A stretch of DNA of 41,344 nt from Bacilli bacterium (GTDB lineage Bacteria; Bacillota_I; Bacilli_A; RF39; UBA660), in assembly GCA_900768815.1 (NCBI GenBank), contig CAAGEE010000016.1, positions 1 to 41,344 on the forward strand. The letters run 5' to 3'. Positions within the stretch are counted from its first letter, which is position 1. The number at the start of each line of letters is the position of its first letter. This document shows positions 32,179 to 41,344 of this stretch, one piece after another. A program made the position numbers and the translations under genes. The notes beneath the pieces are model-generated. The model was not told the origin of the DNA and ran no database searches. It worked only from the letters and a program-made list of their open reading frames with translations.

Positions 32179-32727
32179 TTAATCTAAGTCAATATCTTTA
32201 AAGCTATATTCCCAGCCTGGTTGCCAAGCACCTGTTTTTCTCCAGTCGTTAGCATTAGCTTCTTCCCAAGAGATATGTTTTGTAATTACTTCTATTGCTA
32301 ATTGAGGAGCTCTATGAGCTATAATACCAATTGTTTTACCTTGGTAGTTTTCATTTACATATTTTAAGAATTCTCTAATTCTTTTTTCAACATCTTGTAA
32401 AGATTCTCCATTTGGAAAGGGAGTTTCGATATGTTCTTCATAAATTACTTGGTTCTTATCACCACCATCTAAATCTCCATAATTACATTCTCTAAGTCTA
32501 TTATCTTCTATAGCTTTGAATTTAGGAAAAGCTAGTTTAGCTGATTCTTTTGCTCTTATTAAATCAGACGTGAATAATACATCAAATTTATAGGGAGTGT
32601 TTTTTCCTAAATTAACAGCTTGTTCTTTACCTAAATCATTTAATTCTACTTGTTTCCAACCAGAACATTTTTTGGTTGCATTATCATATGTTGTACCATG
32701 TACATAATAAATTATTTTTGTTTCCAT
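32179..32727 (-). CDS. Histidine phosphatase family protein (VHG variant)
   Basis: 182 residues from ATG 32727 with a GGAGG site. It has the phosphoglycerate-mutase-like fold: TKIIYYVHGTT at the start, FTSDLIRAKESA, LRECNYGDLDG, and IAHRAPQLA for the second catalytic His. The classical RHG triad begins with Val instead of Arg (VHG at 9-11). I recall this variant in some related proteins, so it may be a natural subgroup, but loss of the phosphate-binding Arg should alter activity. Substrate unknown. Confidence 0.85.
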   Translation of the reverse strand: METKIIYYVHGTTYDNATKKCSGWKQVELNDLGKEQAVNLGKNTPYKFDVLFTSDLIRAKESAKLAFPKFKAIEDNRLRECNYGDLDGGDKNQVIYEEHIETPFPNGESLQDVEKRIREFLKYVNENYQGKTIGIIAHRAPQLAIEVITKHISWEEANANDWRKTGAWQPGWEYSFKDIDLD

Positions 32728-32912
32728 ACATCCTCCTACTACTATTATACTATTTATCTTCATTATTACCTAATTTATATTTAAAAAATTTAACTAGAGT
32801 TTTTCCAAAGTTTATGAAAAATAGATCATTTTATTTTTTTATAGAATATCAGAAAATTTAGGTTTAAAATAATAATATAACTTATAAAAAATATTATGAA
32901 TGGTGAAATGCA

Positions 32913-33614
32913 ATGAACAAAACAAATTCAGAAAAAATTTTAACTTACTGTGATAATTTATCTAAAATAAAAATAGATTCATTTGATTATTATAAAATTA
33001 TTAATCCATATAATGATTGTAATAAGGAGCAAATAAAAGTTATTACAACTAAATTTTACACTAGGTTTTATAATGATAAAAAGAAAAGAAGATTAATACT
33101 AGGAAGTAATCCAGCAAGAAGGGCTTCTGCGGTTACAGGAGTTCCCTTTGAAGATGCAATTCATTTACAAAAAGAAACAGGAATATTCATCGATAACTTT
33201 TATGTTAATAAATCTTCTTCTAACTTTCTTTATGATGTTATTGATGAATATGGAGGATGTGAAAAGTTTTATAATGATTTTTATATGAATTTTGTATTTC
33301 CTTTAGGTATTTCTAAAATTAATTCTAAGGGAAATGAAGTTAATTACAACTATTATGATGTTAAGCAATATGAAGAAAGATTTGAAGAGTATATTATTAA
33401 ATCAATTAAAGAGATTCTTCAATTTAATATAGATACTTCGATATGTTATTGTATTGGTAGTGGTAAAAATTATGAATATTTGGTAAAACTAAATAGAAAA
33501 TATAATTTCTTTAAAGAGATTATTCCACTAGAACATCCTAGATTTATAATGCAATATAATTCTAAGAATAAAGATTTGTATTTAAAGAAATATTTAGAGG
33601 CTTTGAAAAAATAA
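32913..33614 (+). CDS. Uracil-DNA-glycosylase-like protein (SMUG2/DUF4918 type)
   Basis: 233 residues. The glycosylase-superfamily active-site pattern is visible as LILGSNPARRASAVTGVPFEDAIHL (about 61-85), where relatives read GINPGR..A..TG.PF.DP. The C-terminal motif is LEHPRFIMQY (about 205-214), corresponding to HPR/HPS near the DNA-binding loop. The family removes uracil or modified bases from DNA. The start has only a weak GGTGA site. It is a single gene between two minus-strand genes. Confidence 0.75.
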   Translation: MNKTNSEKILTYCDNLSKIKIDSFDYYKIINPYNDCNKEQIKVITTKFYTRFYNDKKKRRLILGSNPARRASAVTGVPFEDAIHLQKETGIFIDNFYVNKSSSNFLYDVIDEYGGCEKFYNDFYMNFVFPLGISKINSKGNEVNYNYYDVKQYEERFEEYIIKSIKEILQFNIDTSICYCIGSGKNYEYLVKLNRKYNFFKEIIPLEHPRFIMQYNSKNKDLYLKKYLEALKK

Positions 33615-33663
33615 TAAGTTTTATTAGAATTTATTTATACTTAGCAATTTATTTTTAATTGAA

Positions 33664-33698
33664 AAACAGATAGATTATTTGGAGGTCTATCGGTTTTA
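33664..33698. terminator. Terminator between convergent genes
   Basis: AACAGATAGA and TCTATCGGTT pair with one mismatch around an 11-base loop, flanked by an A-run on the left and T-rich sequence on the right. It serves the glycosylase-like gene and the convergent regulator. Confidence 0.5.
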
Positions 33699-34403
33699 TT
33701 AACAATTATTAGTCATTGTTAGAGGGACTTTATAAAGAGTTACTTTATTATTTGCATCAGTAGCACTTATTTGGAGATATAGTCTATTCTTCTTATAATT
33801 GATACAAGTTTTAGAATAATTATCAATATTAAAACGAACATCTTTTAAGTAGTCTTCTAATTTTATAGGATTTTTTCCTTTATAAGAATCATTACCTATT
33901 TTGGTTTCAGTATTATTACTGCTTTCATATAAAACACACTCTATCTTTTTATATTCCGTTATATCATTACCATTACAATAAGTAATATTAGAAATATAAA
34001 TAGATGATTTTTTATCATTATAGGCAATACTTCCAGATATTTTAAAGTTAGAACAACTAGAAGTTAAAGTTTTAAATTCAAAATTATGATTATGAAGATA
34101 ATTATTGTAAATAATAAAAGAAGATAAGACAATTATAATAGATAATAAGATTATAATAATTATTAATTTACTCTTATTAGATTTATTTTTTGAAGAAACT
34201 CTTCCTTCTAATAAATCTTCGATGTTGACATTAAAATCTTTGCTTATTTCTTTTAATAAACTTACATCTGGGATATTTTTACCATTTTCCCATTTACTTA
34301 CGGCTTGATAAGTTACACCATATTTTTCAGCAAACTCAGCTTGGGTTAGATTATTTTTCTTTCTTATTTCTTTGATAAGCTTTCCGATTTTTTCTTGATC
34401 CAT
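33699..34403 (-). CDS. Membrane-anchored Xre-type regulator
   Basis: 234 residues. An N-terminal helix-turn-helix of the Xre/Cro type (about 5-60, LIKEIRKKNNLTQAEFAEKYGVTYQAVSKWENGKNIPD) is followed by a basic linker and one membrane helix (about 79-99). An extracytoplasmic domain of about 130 residues follows, with several Cys (SSCSNFKIS, ITYCNGND, IECVLYE, KTCINYKK) that may form disulphides. This layout suggests direct sensing of an outside signal by a membrane-bound repressor. It lies just downstream of alr on the same strand (21-base gap). Confidence 0.85.
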   Translation of the reverse strand: MDQEKIGKLIKEIRKKNNLTQAEFAEKYGVTYQAVSKWENGKNIPDVSLLKEISKDFNVNIEDLLEGRVSSKNKSNKSKLIIIIILLSIIIVLSSFIIYNNYLHNHNFEFKTLTSSCSNFKISGSIAYNDKKSSIYISNITYCNGNDITEYKKIECVLYESSNNTETKIGNDSYKGKNPIKLEDYLKDVRFNIDNYSKTCINYKKNRLYLQISATDANNKVTLYKVPLTMTNNC

Positions 34404-34424
34404 ATAGTCACATCCTTACTACTA

Positions 34425-35513
34425 TTAATCAATAAATACTCTTGGGACACGATTAGAAATAGTTGATAATATTTCATAGTTAATAGTATTACATTCTCTA
34501 GCTACATCTTCTAGAGTTATATTTTTATTATCCCAAATATAGACATAGTCTCCTACTTTTACATCTTTAATATTAGTTACATCAATCATAAAAGAATCCA
34601 TACAGACAGTTCCTACTATATTAGCAAGAGCATCTTTTACAACTACTTTACCTTTGTTGGATAAATTACGACGAATACCGTCAGCATATCCTATAGCAAC
34701 TGTTGCGATAGTCATTTTTTTAGGAGTTATAAACGTTCTTCCATAACTTATACTAGTACCTTTTTCTACTTCTTTTATAAAAGAAATATGAGATTTTAAC
34801 TTAGCAACTGGTTTTAAATCTATTTTTGTTAGTATAGTATCAGTTGGAGTATAACCATATAATATGATACCAGGTCTTACTAAGTTACAGATTTTAGAAT
34901 TAACATTTAAAATACCATTAGAAGCTTCTGCATGAATATATTTGATATTAGGATAATATTCTTTTATTTTAGTAACACCTTGTTCAAATAAAGACATTTG
35001 ATGATTAGTAAATTCTTTGTCTTTATCGGCAGTAGATAAATGAGTATATACTCCTTCTACATTAATATTAGTAGTTGTTTTTAAATAGTTTAATACTTCA
35101 TCTAAATCGTTGATATTAAAACCAGTTCTACCCATACCAGTTTCTAATTCTAAGTGAATGGTAAATGTTTCTTTGTGATTACTTAGTTCTTTAATAAAGT
35201 TTAAGTCCGCAACACCTACTGTAACATTATATTTAATAATATTTTCTATATCTTCTAAGTATGGTTGGTTTAAGACAAATATTTCATTTTTAAAACCATC
35301 ATGTCTTAAATCAATTGCTTCTTTTACAATAGCAGTTGCTATTATATTAAAGTCTTTTATTAGAGAAATATTCTTATTTAAATAAGTACCATAACTATTA
35401 GCTTTCATAACATACATTATATCTTTATTAGGACCAATTATTCTTTTAATTTCATTAACATTATGTTTAAAAGCACTAGTACTTATTTCTAAGATAGATT
35501 GTCTTTCATTCAT
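34425..35513 (-). CDS. alr: Alanine racemase
   Basis: It makes D-alanine for peptidoglycan. At 362 residues it has the family length. The PLP Lys is K37 (YVMKANSYGTY). The second catalytic base is the Tyr near 256 in SISYGRTF. Further markers are LELETGMGRTGF, GVYTHLSTAD, VRPGIILYGY, VAIGYADGIRR and VCMDSFMIDVT. It indicates a cell wall and argues against wall-less Mollicutes as host. It is followed by an Xre regulator that may share its transcript. Confidence 0.96.
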   Translation of the reverse strand: MNERQSILEISTSAFKHNVNEIKRIIGPNKDIMYVMKANSYGTYLNKNISLIKDFNIIATAIVKEAIDLRHDGFKNEIFVLNQPYLEDIENIIKYNVTVGVADLNFIKELSNHKETFTIHLELETGMGRTGFNINDLDEVLNYLKTTTNINVEGVYTHLSTADKDKEFTNHQMSLFEQGVTKIKEYYPNIKYIHAEASNGILNVNSKICNLVRPGIILYGYTPTDTILTKIDLKPVAKLKSHISFIKEVEKGTSISYGRTFITPKKMTIATVAIGYADGIRRNLSNKGKVVVKDALANIVGTVCMDSFMIDVTNIKDVKVGDYVYIWDNKNITLEDVARECNTINYEILSTISNRVPRVFID

Positions 35514-35598
35514 TTTAATTCACCTCATGTTTATAACTATTTGTTTTATTTAATTATTATACCATTATATTTAATTTATGTGGTGTTTTTTCATAGAA

Positions 35599-35624
35599 AA
35601 AGAATAGTTTTTGGACTATTCTTT
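35599..35624 (-). terminator. P-type ATPase operon terminator
   Basis: A 10-bp stem, AAAGAATAGT / ACTATTCTTT, with a 6-base loop follows the ATPase stop by six bases. A T-run follows on the minus strand. It ends the four-gene operon that begins at 41165. Confidence 0.7.
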
Positions 35625-35629
35625 GCACT

Positions 35630-38272
35630 TTATTTTCTTTTTAATACTTTTTGTCTTTCTATTAATTTGTGTATTTCCATTATTAAGATAATTATTGTTG
35701 ATATAGCAAATAGTAATAACATATGAGATATTGGAATACTAGTTGTTTGTAAGAAATTACTTAAGAATGGTATTTCACTAAAGACGATTTGAAGTATTAA
35801 GGCTGATAGAATACTAAATATAATTAGTGGATTAGTTTTTAATGGAGTTTTAAAGATTGATTCTTTTTCACTACGACAGTTTAGAACATGCATGTTTTGA
35901 ATAAATACCATTAGTGTCATTATATAACCTCTAGCAGATGATATTTGCATATTTAGATTGTTTATTAGATACATCCAAGTTATAAATACTATTAAACCTA
36001 TGGATATTCCAGATATTAATACTTCTTTTGCTAGTAGTTTATTAAATAGTGTTTCTTTTGGATTTCTAGGTGGTTCCTTCATAATATTTGGTTCTGCTTT
36101 TTCAAATGATAAAGCAAAGTCTTGTAAGCCATCTGTTACAATATTTAGCCATAATAATTGAATTGCTACTAGTGGCATTGGCATATCTAGAATGATTGCT
36201 AGAAGGAAGAATAAGACTTCTGCTACTCCACAAGATAGTAACATATAGGAAATTTTACGAATATTACTATAAGCATTTCTTCCTTCTTTAATACCTAAAA
36301 CTATAGATTTAAAACTATCATCTAGAATTATCATAGAAGAAGTTTCTTTAGCAACATCAGTACCTGATCCCATAGCAATACCTATATTTGCTGATTTTAG
36401 AGCTGGTGCATCATTTACACCATCACCTGTTACAGCAACAAATTCTCCTTGCCTTTTTAGGGATTCAACTATTTCTAATTTATTTAGAGGAGTTACTCTC
36501 GTAAATACTTTTTTAGTTTTGATAAACTTGTCAAATTCCTTTTGTCCTTTTTCTAGATATTTATCCACTTCTTGACCGGTTGTTACTTCATTAAAAGTTT
36601 CTATTAGGTTTAAATCTTTAGCAATGGAATATGCAGTTAAAGGATGATCACCAGTTATCATAATAACTTTTATACCAGCAGTTTTACATTCATTAATTGA
36701 TTCTTTGACATCTTCTCTAATTGGATCTATAAAAGCTACTAAACCTATAAAAGTCATCTTCTTTAGAGTTTTACTTTCACTAGATGCTACAGCTATTACA
36801 CGATAACCAGAACTTGCTAGAGATTCATTTTGTTCTTTTAAAAGTTCTTTATCTATTTCTACATTTCTTTTTCCTACTTTCATAGTAGTACAAAATTCTA
36901 AAACTTTTTCTAAGGAACCTTTTACAGTACAATAGTCTTTATTATTTTCTTCATAAAAAACTGCTGAGTACTTTTTTTCGGATTCATAATTTATACGATC
37001 TGTTATTTCTATATTTTCTATATTTATACCTAATTTTAATCCTAATGAAAGAAATGCTATATCAATGGAGTCACCAAAATATTTATACTCATTTTTCTTT
37101 TTTTCTAGAGTTGCTTCATTATTTAAAACAGCTAATTTACTTATATATTTAGCATCATTTATACTGGCAAAGTCAACTGGTATTACTTCTCCTTTATCAT
37201 TATAACCAGTACCAGTAATATCAAAAGTACTGTTATCTGGTAAAATAATTTTTTTAGCAGTTTGTTCATTTACAGTAAGAGTTCCTGTTTTATCGGATGC
37301 TATTACGGTACAACTGCCTAGACTTTCAACAGAGTTTAGTCTTTTTACAACAACATTTTTCTTACTCATGCGATTTGATCCAATTGTTAGAGCCATAGTT
37401 AGAGCTAGGGGTAATCCTTCTGGCATAGCAGATACAGAAAGAGCTATTACAGATAAGAATATTTCACTACCTGCAGTTCCTTTTGCGTACAAGGCAACTG
37501 TTATTACTACAGCGACTACGATAATTAGAAAAGTTATTTGTTTGGAGAACTTTTCCATACGAATAGTTAGAGGGGACTTTGTTTCTTTAGTATTATTTAC
37601 TTTGCTAGCTATTTCACCAATTTCTGTATTAATTCCAGTTGCTGTTACAATGGCTTTTGCTCTACCAGTTAAAATATTAGTACCAGCATAAAGCATATTT
37701 TTTCTTTCAGCTAAAACTACATCCTTATTTATAGTATTTTTATTTTTTTCAACACTTGTACTTTCACCAGTTAAAATAGATTCATCAACAGATAAATTAC
37801 TTGAGTCAATTAGACGCATGTCAGCACTTATTTTATCCCCAGATGTTAGAAGAACGATATCCCCTACTACTAACTCACTAGCATCTATTTCTTTTGCTAT
37901 TCCATTACGTAGGACTTTAGTTTTTACTTCTATTAGTTTAGTTAAAGCCTCAACATTTTTATTAGCTTTCCATTCTTGATACGTTCCTAATATTAAATCA
38001 ACTAAAATTATAAAAAGAATGGCTATAGCGTCTACTCTTTCTTTTATCAAAAATGAAACAATACTAGCAAATAATAATAATAAAACTATAGGATCTATTA
38101 ATTCCCTCAAAAATATTTTTAGAAGAGAATCTTTTTTCTTTTTGGGTAATTCATTTTTACCATTTTCTTGTAATCTATTAATTGCCTCTTCATCATTAAG
38201 ACCTTCTTCAGTACTATTTAACTTTTGCAGTACATCAGTAATTTCAGTACTATGCCATTTTTTTAATTTCAT
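35630..38272 (-). CDS. Ca2+-type cation-transporting P-type ATPase
   Basis: 880 residues, a P2-type pump (SERCA/PMR1-like) exporting Ca2+ or a similar cation. The phosphorylation site is ASDKTGTLT (Asp near 325), with TGES in the actuator domain, the membrane motif SAMPEGLPLAL, GDGVNDAPALKSANIGIAMG, and ITGDHPLTA. About ten membrane helices are seen, with the cation N-terminal domain KKWHSTEITDVLQKLNS. The start has AGGTGA. It follows yjjX by eleven bases and is the last gene of a minus-strand operon. Confidence 0.95.
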   Translation of the reverse strand: MKLKKWHSTEITDVLQKLNSTEEGLNDEEAINRLQENGKNELPKKKKDSLLKIFLRELIDPIVLLLLFASIVSFLIKERVDAIAILFIILVDLILGTYQEWKANKNVEALTKLIEVKTKVLRNGIAKEIDASELVVGDIVLLTSGDKISADMRLIDSSNLSVDESILTGESTSVEKNKNTINKDVVLAERKNMLYAGTNILTGRAKAIVTATGINTEIGEIASKVNNTKETKSPLTIRMEKFSKQITFLIIVVAVVITVALYAKGTAGSEIFLSVIALSVSAMPEGLPLALTMALTIGSNRMSKKNVVVKRLNSVESLGSCTVIASDKTGTLTVNEQTAKKIILPDNSTFDITGTGYNDKGEVIPVDFASINDAKYISKLAVLNNEATLEKKKNEYKYFGDSIDIAFLSLGLKLGINIENIEITDRINYESEKKYSAVFYEENNKDYCTVKGSLEKVLEFCTTMKVGKRNVEIDKELLKEQNESLASSGYRVIAVASSESKTLKKMTFIGLVAFIDPIREDVKESINECKTAGIKVIMITGDHPLTAYSIAKDLNLIETFNEVTTGQEVDKYLEKGQKEFDKFIKTKKVFTRVTPLNKLEIVESLKRQGEFVAVTGDGVNDAPALKSANIGIAMGSGTDVAKETSSMIILDDSFKSIVLGIKEGRNAYSNIRKISYMLLSCGVAEVLFFLLAIILDMPMPLVAIQLLWLNIVTDGLQDFALSFEKAEPNIMKEPPRNPKETLFNKLLAKEVLISGISIGLIVFITWMYLINNLNMQISSARGYIMTLMVFIQNMHVLNCRSEKESIFKTPLKTNPLIIFSILSALILQIVFSEIPFLSNFLQTTSIPISHMLLLFAISTIIILIMEIHKLIERQKVLKRK

Positions 38273-38283
38273 ATAATCACCTG

Positions 38284-38847
38284 TTATTCTTTTACTTTAC
38301 AATTACTTTTTTCGGTATCCTTCCAGACATTGCCATTTACAAATTGAGTCATGGCCATGATAAAGGCATCTTTAGTTATATCTATTCTACTTATAGAATC
38401 ATGTGTTAGAGCGTTTACGCCACCTTTTCCTTTACCTAAGTCCTTAGATTCATATACTTTATCAAGTACTTCACCAAGAGATGTTTCTATTATTTCTTTA
38501 ACATAACTATTTGGTACTGGGAAAGCTGGACCTATTCCTACACTTTCATAACCAGCTTTGTCTTTAACAACGGCAAAGTTTACTATCATCCAAGTACCGT
38601 ATAAATTACAAATGCCAGATTCAACTGCTAGAAAGTAATCTATGTCTAGACTATTTTCTTTAGCATACTCAATTAGATTATCTACCCTATTTTTAGCACC
38701 ATTATAAGTATCTTCATTTACGGGTTGGTCTGGAACATTTGATGGTACCTTTATACCTTCTATTTCAAAATCTTTAAAAAAATTACTTAGAGCAAGTTTT
38801 GCTCCTTCTATTTTGCCGGGATTTTTAGTTCCGATTAAAGCTTTCAT
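38284..38847 (-). CDS. yjjX: Inosine/xanthosine triphosphatase (YjjX/DUF84 family)
   Basis: 187 residues. It hydrolyses non-canonical ITP and XTP to keep nucleotide pools clean. Motifs: ALIGTKNPGKIEGAKLAL at the start, SNVPDQPVNEDTYNGAKNR, DYFLAVESGI, GIGPAFPVP, and KGGVNALTHDSISRID. The ATG overlaps the end of the glycosyltransferase by four bases (ATGA), showing translational coupling. Confidence 0.92.
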   Translation of the reverse strand: MKALIGTKNPGKIEGAKLALSNFFKDFEIEGIKVPSNVPDQPVNEDTYNGAKNRVDNLIEYAKENSLDIDYFLAVESGICNLYGTWMIVNFAVVKDKAGYESVGIGPAFPVPNSYVKEIIETSLGEVLDKVYESKDLGKGKGGVNALTHDSISRIDITKDAFIMAMTQFVNGNVWKDTEKSNCKVKE

Positions 38848-40034
38848 ATTTTTCCTTCTTTCTTTTTTTTAATTAAATCTTTATAAAGATAATACGCATC
38901 ATCTACAGTATTATCCCAATTTTTATATAAATCGCGGTAAGCATTTTCTTTTACTTCATTATATAGTTTTTTATTTTCTAAAATTTCAATTATTTTATTA
39001 GTGTAGTCTTCAATAGAATTTCTAGATAAATAGCCATTAACATTATTAGTAATAGTTGAAGCTGTCGCGGTGTTTTCTAAAAATACTGTTGGGGTTTTTT
39101 GTGAAGCAGCTTCTATCTGGACGATAGATGAAGCGTCATAAATTGATGGGAACAACATAAGATCTGCTCTACTATAATAATAAGATAATTCTCTACGATC
39201 AATTATTTTACCACACATAATAATTTCTTTTTCCATATTAAGTTCAGATATTTTCTTTTTTAATTTATCTTCATCTTGACCGGCTCCTACAAATAACATT
39301 TTCCATTCTAAGTTAGGTTGTTTTATTTTCAATAATTTAAGAGAATCTACAATAAATAAAATGTTTTTTAAAATATTAATTCTTCCGACAAATAAAAAGA
39401 CAATTTCACTTTCTTTTAATTTGTGCTTTTCATTTATAAATTTATGGGCTTGTTTTATATCTTGAACAGGTTCCATTTCAGTAGCATTATTCATTACACG
39501 GGGCAGACATTTATAATGATATTCCTTATGAAAAATGTTAGCAACTTCATTGTTAACGGCCCAACACTCATCACATTCATTAAAAACTTTTATTAGTCCA
39601 CTAGTTAATTTGTTGGCTAAATATTCAGACTTTACAGCTTTTAAAAAGTTATATTTAAACTGACTATGCATTGTAGCAACACAAGGGATATTGTGTTTTT
39701 TAGCATACTTTAATCCGGTTTTTCCTAGTGTAAATGGAGAATGGATATGGACAATATCTAATTTATATTTTTCTAATTCTTTTCTAAACTTAGAATCAAG
39801 TTTAGGAGTTGGAAGAGCATAATCAAAAAATAAAGCTTTAATAGAATTACATCTTACAACTTTATATGGAAAGATTGAATCATCACAAGGAGATAAAATA
39901 TAATTAGGAACAAAGACTATTACATTAGCATATTTTGCTAGTCTTCTTGCATAATTATCAATGACCATATAAACTCCATCAATCATAGGATAGAATGAAT
40001 CATTAAATATTCCAATAGTTAGTTTATTATTCAT
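38844..40034 (-). CDS. GT4-family glycosyltransferase
   Basis: 396 residues, GT-B fold. The N-terminal domain has NDSFYPMIDGVYMVIDNYARRLAK and VHIHSPFTLGKTGLKYAKKHNIPCVATMHSQF. The C-terminal domain has FLFVGRINILKNILFIVDSL, FVGAGQDEDKLK and the donor-binding DLMLFPSIYDASSIVQIEAASQKTP. The pattern resembles diacylglycerol alpha-glucosyl/mannosyl transferases acting at the membrane, but the acceptor is not certain. It is cotranscribed with an Mbeg1-type lipase-like gene. Confidence 0.88.
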   Translation of the reverse strand: MNNKLTIGIFNDSFYPMIDGVYMVIDNYARRLAKYANVIVFVPNYILSPCDDSIFPYKVVRCNSIKALFFDYALPTPKLDSKFRKELEKYKLDIVHIHSPFTLGKTGLKYAKKHNIPCVATMHSQFKYNFLKAVKSEYLANKLTSGLIKVFNECDECWAVNNEVANIFHKEYHYKCLPRVMNNATEMEPVQDIKQAHKFINEKHKLKESEIVFLFVGRINILKNILFIVDSLKLLKIKQPNLEWKMLFVGAGQDEDKLKKKISELNMEKEIIMCGKIIDRRELSYYYSRADLMLFPSIYDASSIVQIEAASQKTPTVFLENTATASTITNNVNGYLSRNSIEDYTNKIIEILENKKLYNEVKENAYRDLYKNWDNTVDDAYYLYKDLIKKKKEGKI

Positions 40035-40049
40035 AGTTTGCTCCTCTTA

Positions 40050-41165
40050 TTACTTTTGCTCTTTAGATGTACTTTTTTTATTTGCCTTTTTATTTTTTTC
40101 TTTTTTCAAATTATTAGGCATATATAACTCTATTAAAATATTAAATAACTTGAATAATTTGTCTTTAGTTTTTGACTGGGCAGGTAGTTCCCTTATTAAG
40201 TTAATGCAAGTTAACATTTTTTTTAGAGTAATAGTTTCTGTATTATTTATATTAGATTTTTTTAGAATTTCAAAAATTGAAGCAACAAATTCACGTATAT
40301 CTTCTTCACTATTATTTTTCATAAAATCTTTAGTTTCTTTAGAAAATATTAGACTGCTTTCACTTTGAGTTGCCGGTATAAAATAACTACCAAAGCATTG
40401 CCATGATGTAGCATGATGTTGAAGTATTCCTTTCATATTGCTTTGGATAACAAAATAATTTGGAGTTGAATATAGTAACATTCCAACTAGACTTATTTCC
40501 GGAGTAAACTTCTTTATTTTAGGAATTAGTTGTTGATATCGTTTACTTAAAAATTCTTTTTCACGCATGCCTGGACCATCAAAGTCATAGACAGTTACAA
40601 TTCTTTTCTTGATATTATCATTTGCTTCCATAGCTGCGGCAACTGCAAGATTTCCCCCTTTAGAATGCCCACCTACATATATTTTTTTATGTTTTTTTGC
40701 TTCTTTATTTAAATACTCAATTGCAAGTGTTTGACTTGGTACAGGAAACTTATTGGATAAATCAAAATCTTCACGCCATCCAGACATATATTCATTAGTT
40801 CCTTCATAAGAAATATAAATCCAATCATGGTATTCAAATGTTATTGCTCCAAATTGTTTCTCAGTATCAACTATTCTTGAGTAATTAGTCATTATTATAT
40901 TCTTAAAACGCATGGTGTTTTTTACATTACCAAAGAGATTATGAGCATACTTATAAACATTTAGTTTACTTTTTATTTTTTCATTAGTAACAACACTAAA
41001 ATAAGCTTTACTAACGTTTTCTATAGTATTAGGTAAAATACTAATTACTTCACTAAAATTTAAGTATGATAGCTCTGCTAGTATTAAAGCATCTACATCA
41101 TTAAATGGAACTTCATTAAAATCTTTATCTCCATAATATTTACAGTAGTCAATAAAATTTGCCAT
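40050..41165 (-). CDS. Mbeg1-like (DUF2974) alpha/beta-hydrolase
   Basis: 371 residues. The lipase-like nucleophile elbow is IYVGGHSKGGNLAVAAAM (GHSKG around 168-172). It is preceded by ITFEYHDWIYISYEGTNEYMSGWREDFDL and followed by VTVYDFDGPGM, all family features. The C-terminal third is helical with a Lys-rich tail. The family is presumed to be lipase/esterase-like; substrate unknown. It is the first gene of the operon reaching the P-type ATPase. An AGTGAT site precedes the ATG. Confidence 0.85.
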   Translation of the reverse strand: MANFIDYCKYYGDKDFNEVPFNDVDALILAELSYLNFSEVISILPNTIENVSKAYFSVVTNEKIKSKLNVYKYAHNLFGNVKNTMRFKNIIMTNYSRIVDTEKQFGAITFEYHDWIYISYEGTNEYMSGWREDFDLSNKFPVPSQTLAIEYLNKEAKKHKKIYVGGHSKGGNLAVAAAMEANDNIKKRIVTVYDFDGPGMREKEFLSKRYQQLIPKIKKFTPEISLVGMLLYSTPNYFVIQSNMKGILQHHATSWQCFGSYFIPATQSESSLIFSKETKDFMKNNSEEDIREFVASIFEILKKSNINNTETITLKKMLTCINLIRELPAQSKTKDKLFKLFNILIELYMPNNLKKEKNKKANKKSTSKEQK

Positions 41166-41225
41166 TGTATCACTCCTATTATCATTATAACATTTAGAAA
41201 ATAAAAAGATAAAGTATTTTTACTT

Positions 41226-41344
41226 TGAATTAGTCAACAAAAAGTAGACACTATAAAAAGATTTATTAGAACCCTAGTTCGGTTTTATACTGAATTGGGG
41301 TTTTATAATTTAATGAACATGCTAAACGTTCATTATTATAATAG
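41226..41344 (-). mobile_element. End of an IS3-family insertion sequence
   Basis: The last 119 bases hold the C-terminal end of an IS3-type transposase followed by a terminal sequence TGAATTAGTCAACAAAAAGT (41226-41245), of the kind found at IS3/IS150-group ends. The element continues beyond the right edge. Its outer end lies about 60 bases upstream of the Mbeg1-like gene. Confidence 0.7.
41266..41344 (-). CDS. IS3-family transposase (OrfB), C-terminal fragment
   Basis: Twenty-five codons plus stop are visible, reading YYNNERLACSLNYKTPIQYK and ending ELGF. The (Y/F)YN.ER....L.Y.TP..Y pattern is the well-known C-terminal end of IS3-family rve integrases. The rest lies outside the window, so it cannot be judged intact or broken. 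Confidence 0.85.
   Translation of the reverse strand, partial: YYNNERLACSLNYKTPIQYKTELGF

Overview
The window is very AT-rich and reads with the standard genetic code. UGA is used as a stop, for example in the ATGA overlaps at 25731-25734 and 6228-6241. It looks like a chromosomal piece of a low-GC Gram-positive bacterium. An LPxTG sortase-anchored pilin, alanine racemase, T-box leaders and a LiaF-type envelope operon indicate a cell-wall-bearing Bacillota. The reduced threonyl-tRNA synthetase, many AT-rich orphan proteins and the 2,4-diaminopentanoate dehydrogenase-like enzyme fit an uncultivated gut or animal-associated lineage. That placement is inference, not proof.

Left part (1-8.6 kb, accessory): a gene fragment, a probable small structured RNA with its own promoter and terminator, and the remains of a decayed gene come first. 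A minus-strand cluster follows (6913 to 738) of small orphan proteins ending in a giant 1667-residue protein of unknown function. Then comes an IS110-family element whose transposase is split by a one-base change in a T7 run. At the extreme right edge is the end of an IS3-family element.

Core part (8.6-41.2 kb): aminoacyl-tRNA synthetase genes (thrS, lysK, asnS) are interspersed with mtnN, an orphan SWIM-domain protein and two ASCH-domain proteins. A TetR-LiaF-like-DUF4097-ABC exporter operon is followed by a divergent plsC plus diacylglycerol glycosyltransferase pair, a pilin, and an ABC exporter with its own leader peptide. VanZ/RDD, MBL-fold, ord-like, phosphatase, uracil-DNA-glycosylase-like, Xre, alr, Ca2+-type P-ATPase, yjjX, GT4 and Mbeg1-lipase genes complete the window.

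The most striking feature is the set of leaders in front of the three synthetase genes. lysK has no T-box. It has a promoter, a 28-codon leader ORF with a cluster of Lys codons, and mutually exclusive RNA pairings 1:2, 2:3 and 3:4 ending in a terminator, as in classical ribosome-mediated (trp/his-type) attenuation. thrS has a related 27-codon Thr-rich leader ORF plus terminator, then a T-box, then a second Thr-rich 17-codon ORF just before the gene. asnS has a T-box followed by a 34-codon ORF with six consecutive Asn codons that ends one base before the asnS ATG. The Thr and Lys leader peptides resemble each other (both begin MLN and share a KSI..ID.FS segment), so they may belong to one modular attenuator family whose codons are retuned to the downstream synthetase. 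A separate leader peptide with an IFVI motif and a long hairpin precedes the ABC exporter and may be an antibiotic-responsive attenuator.
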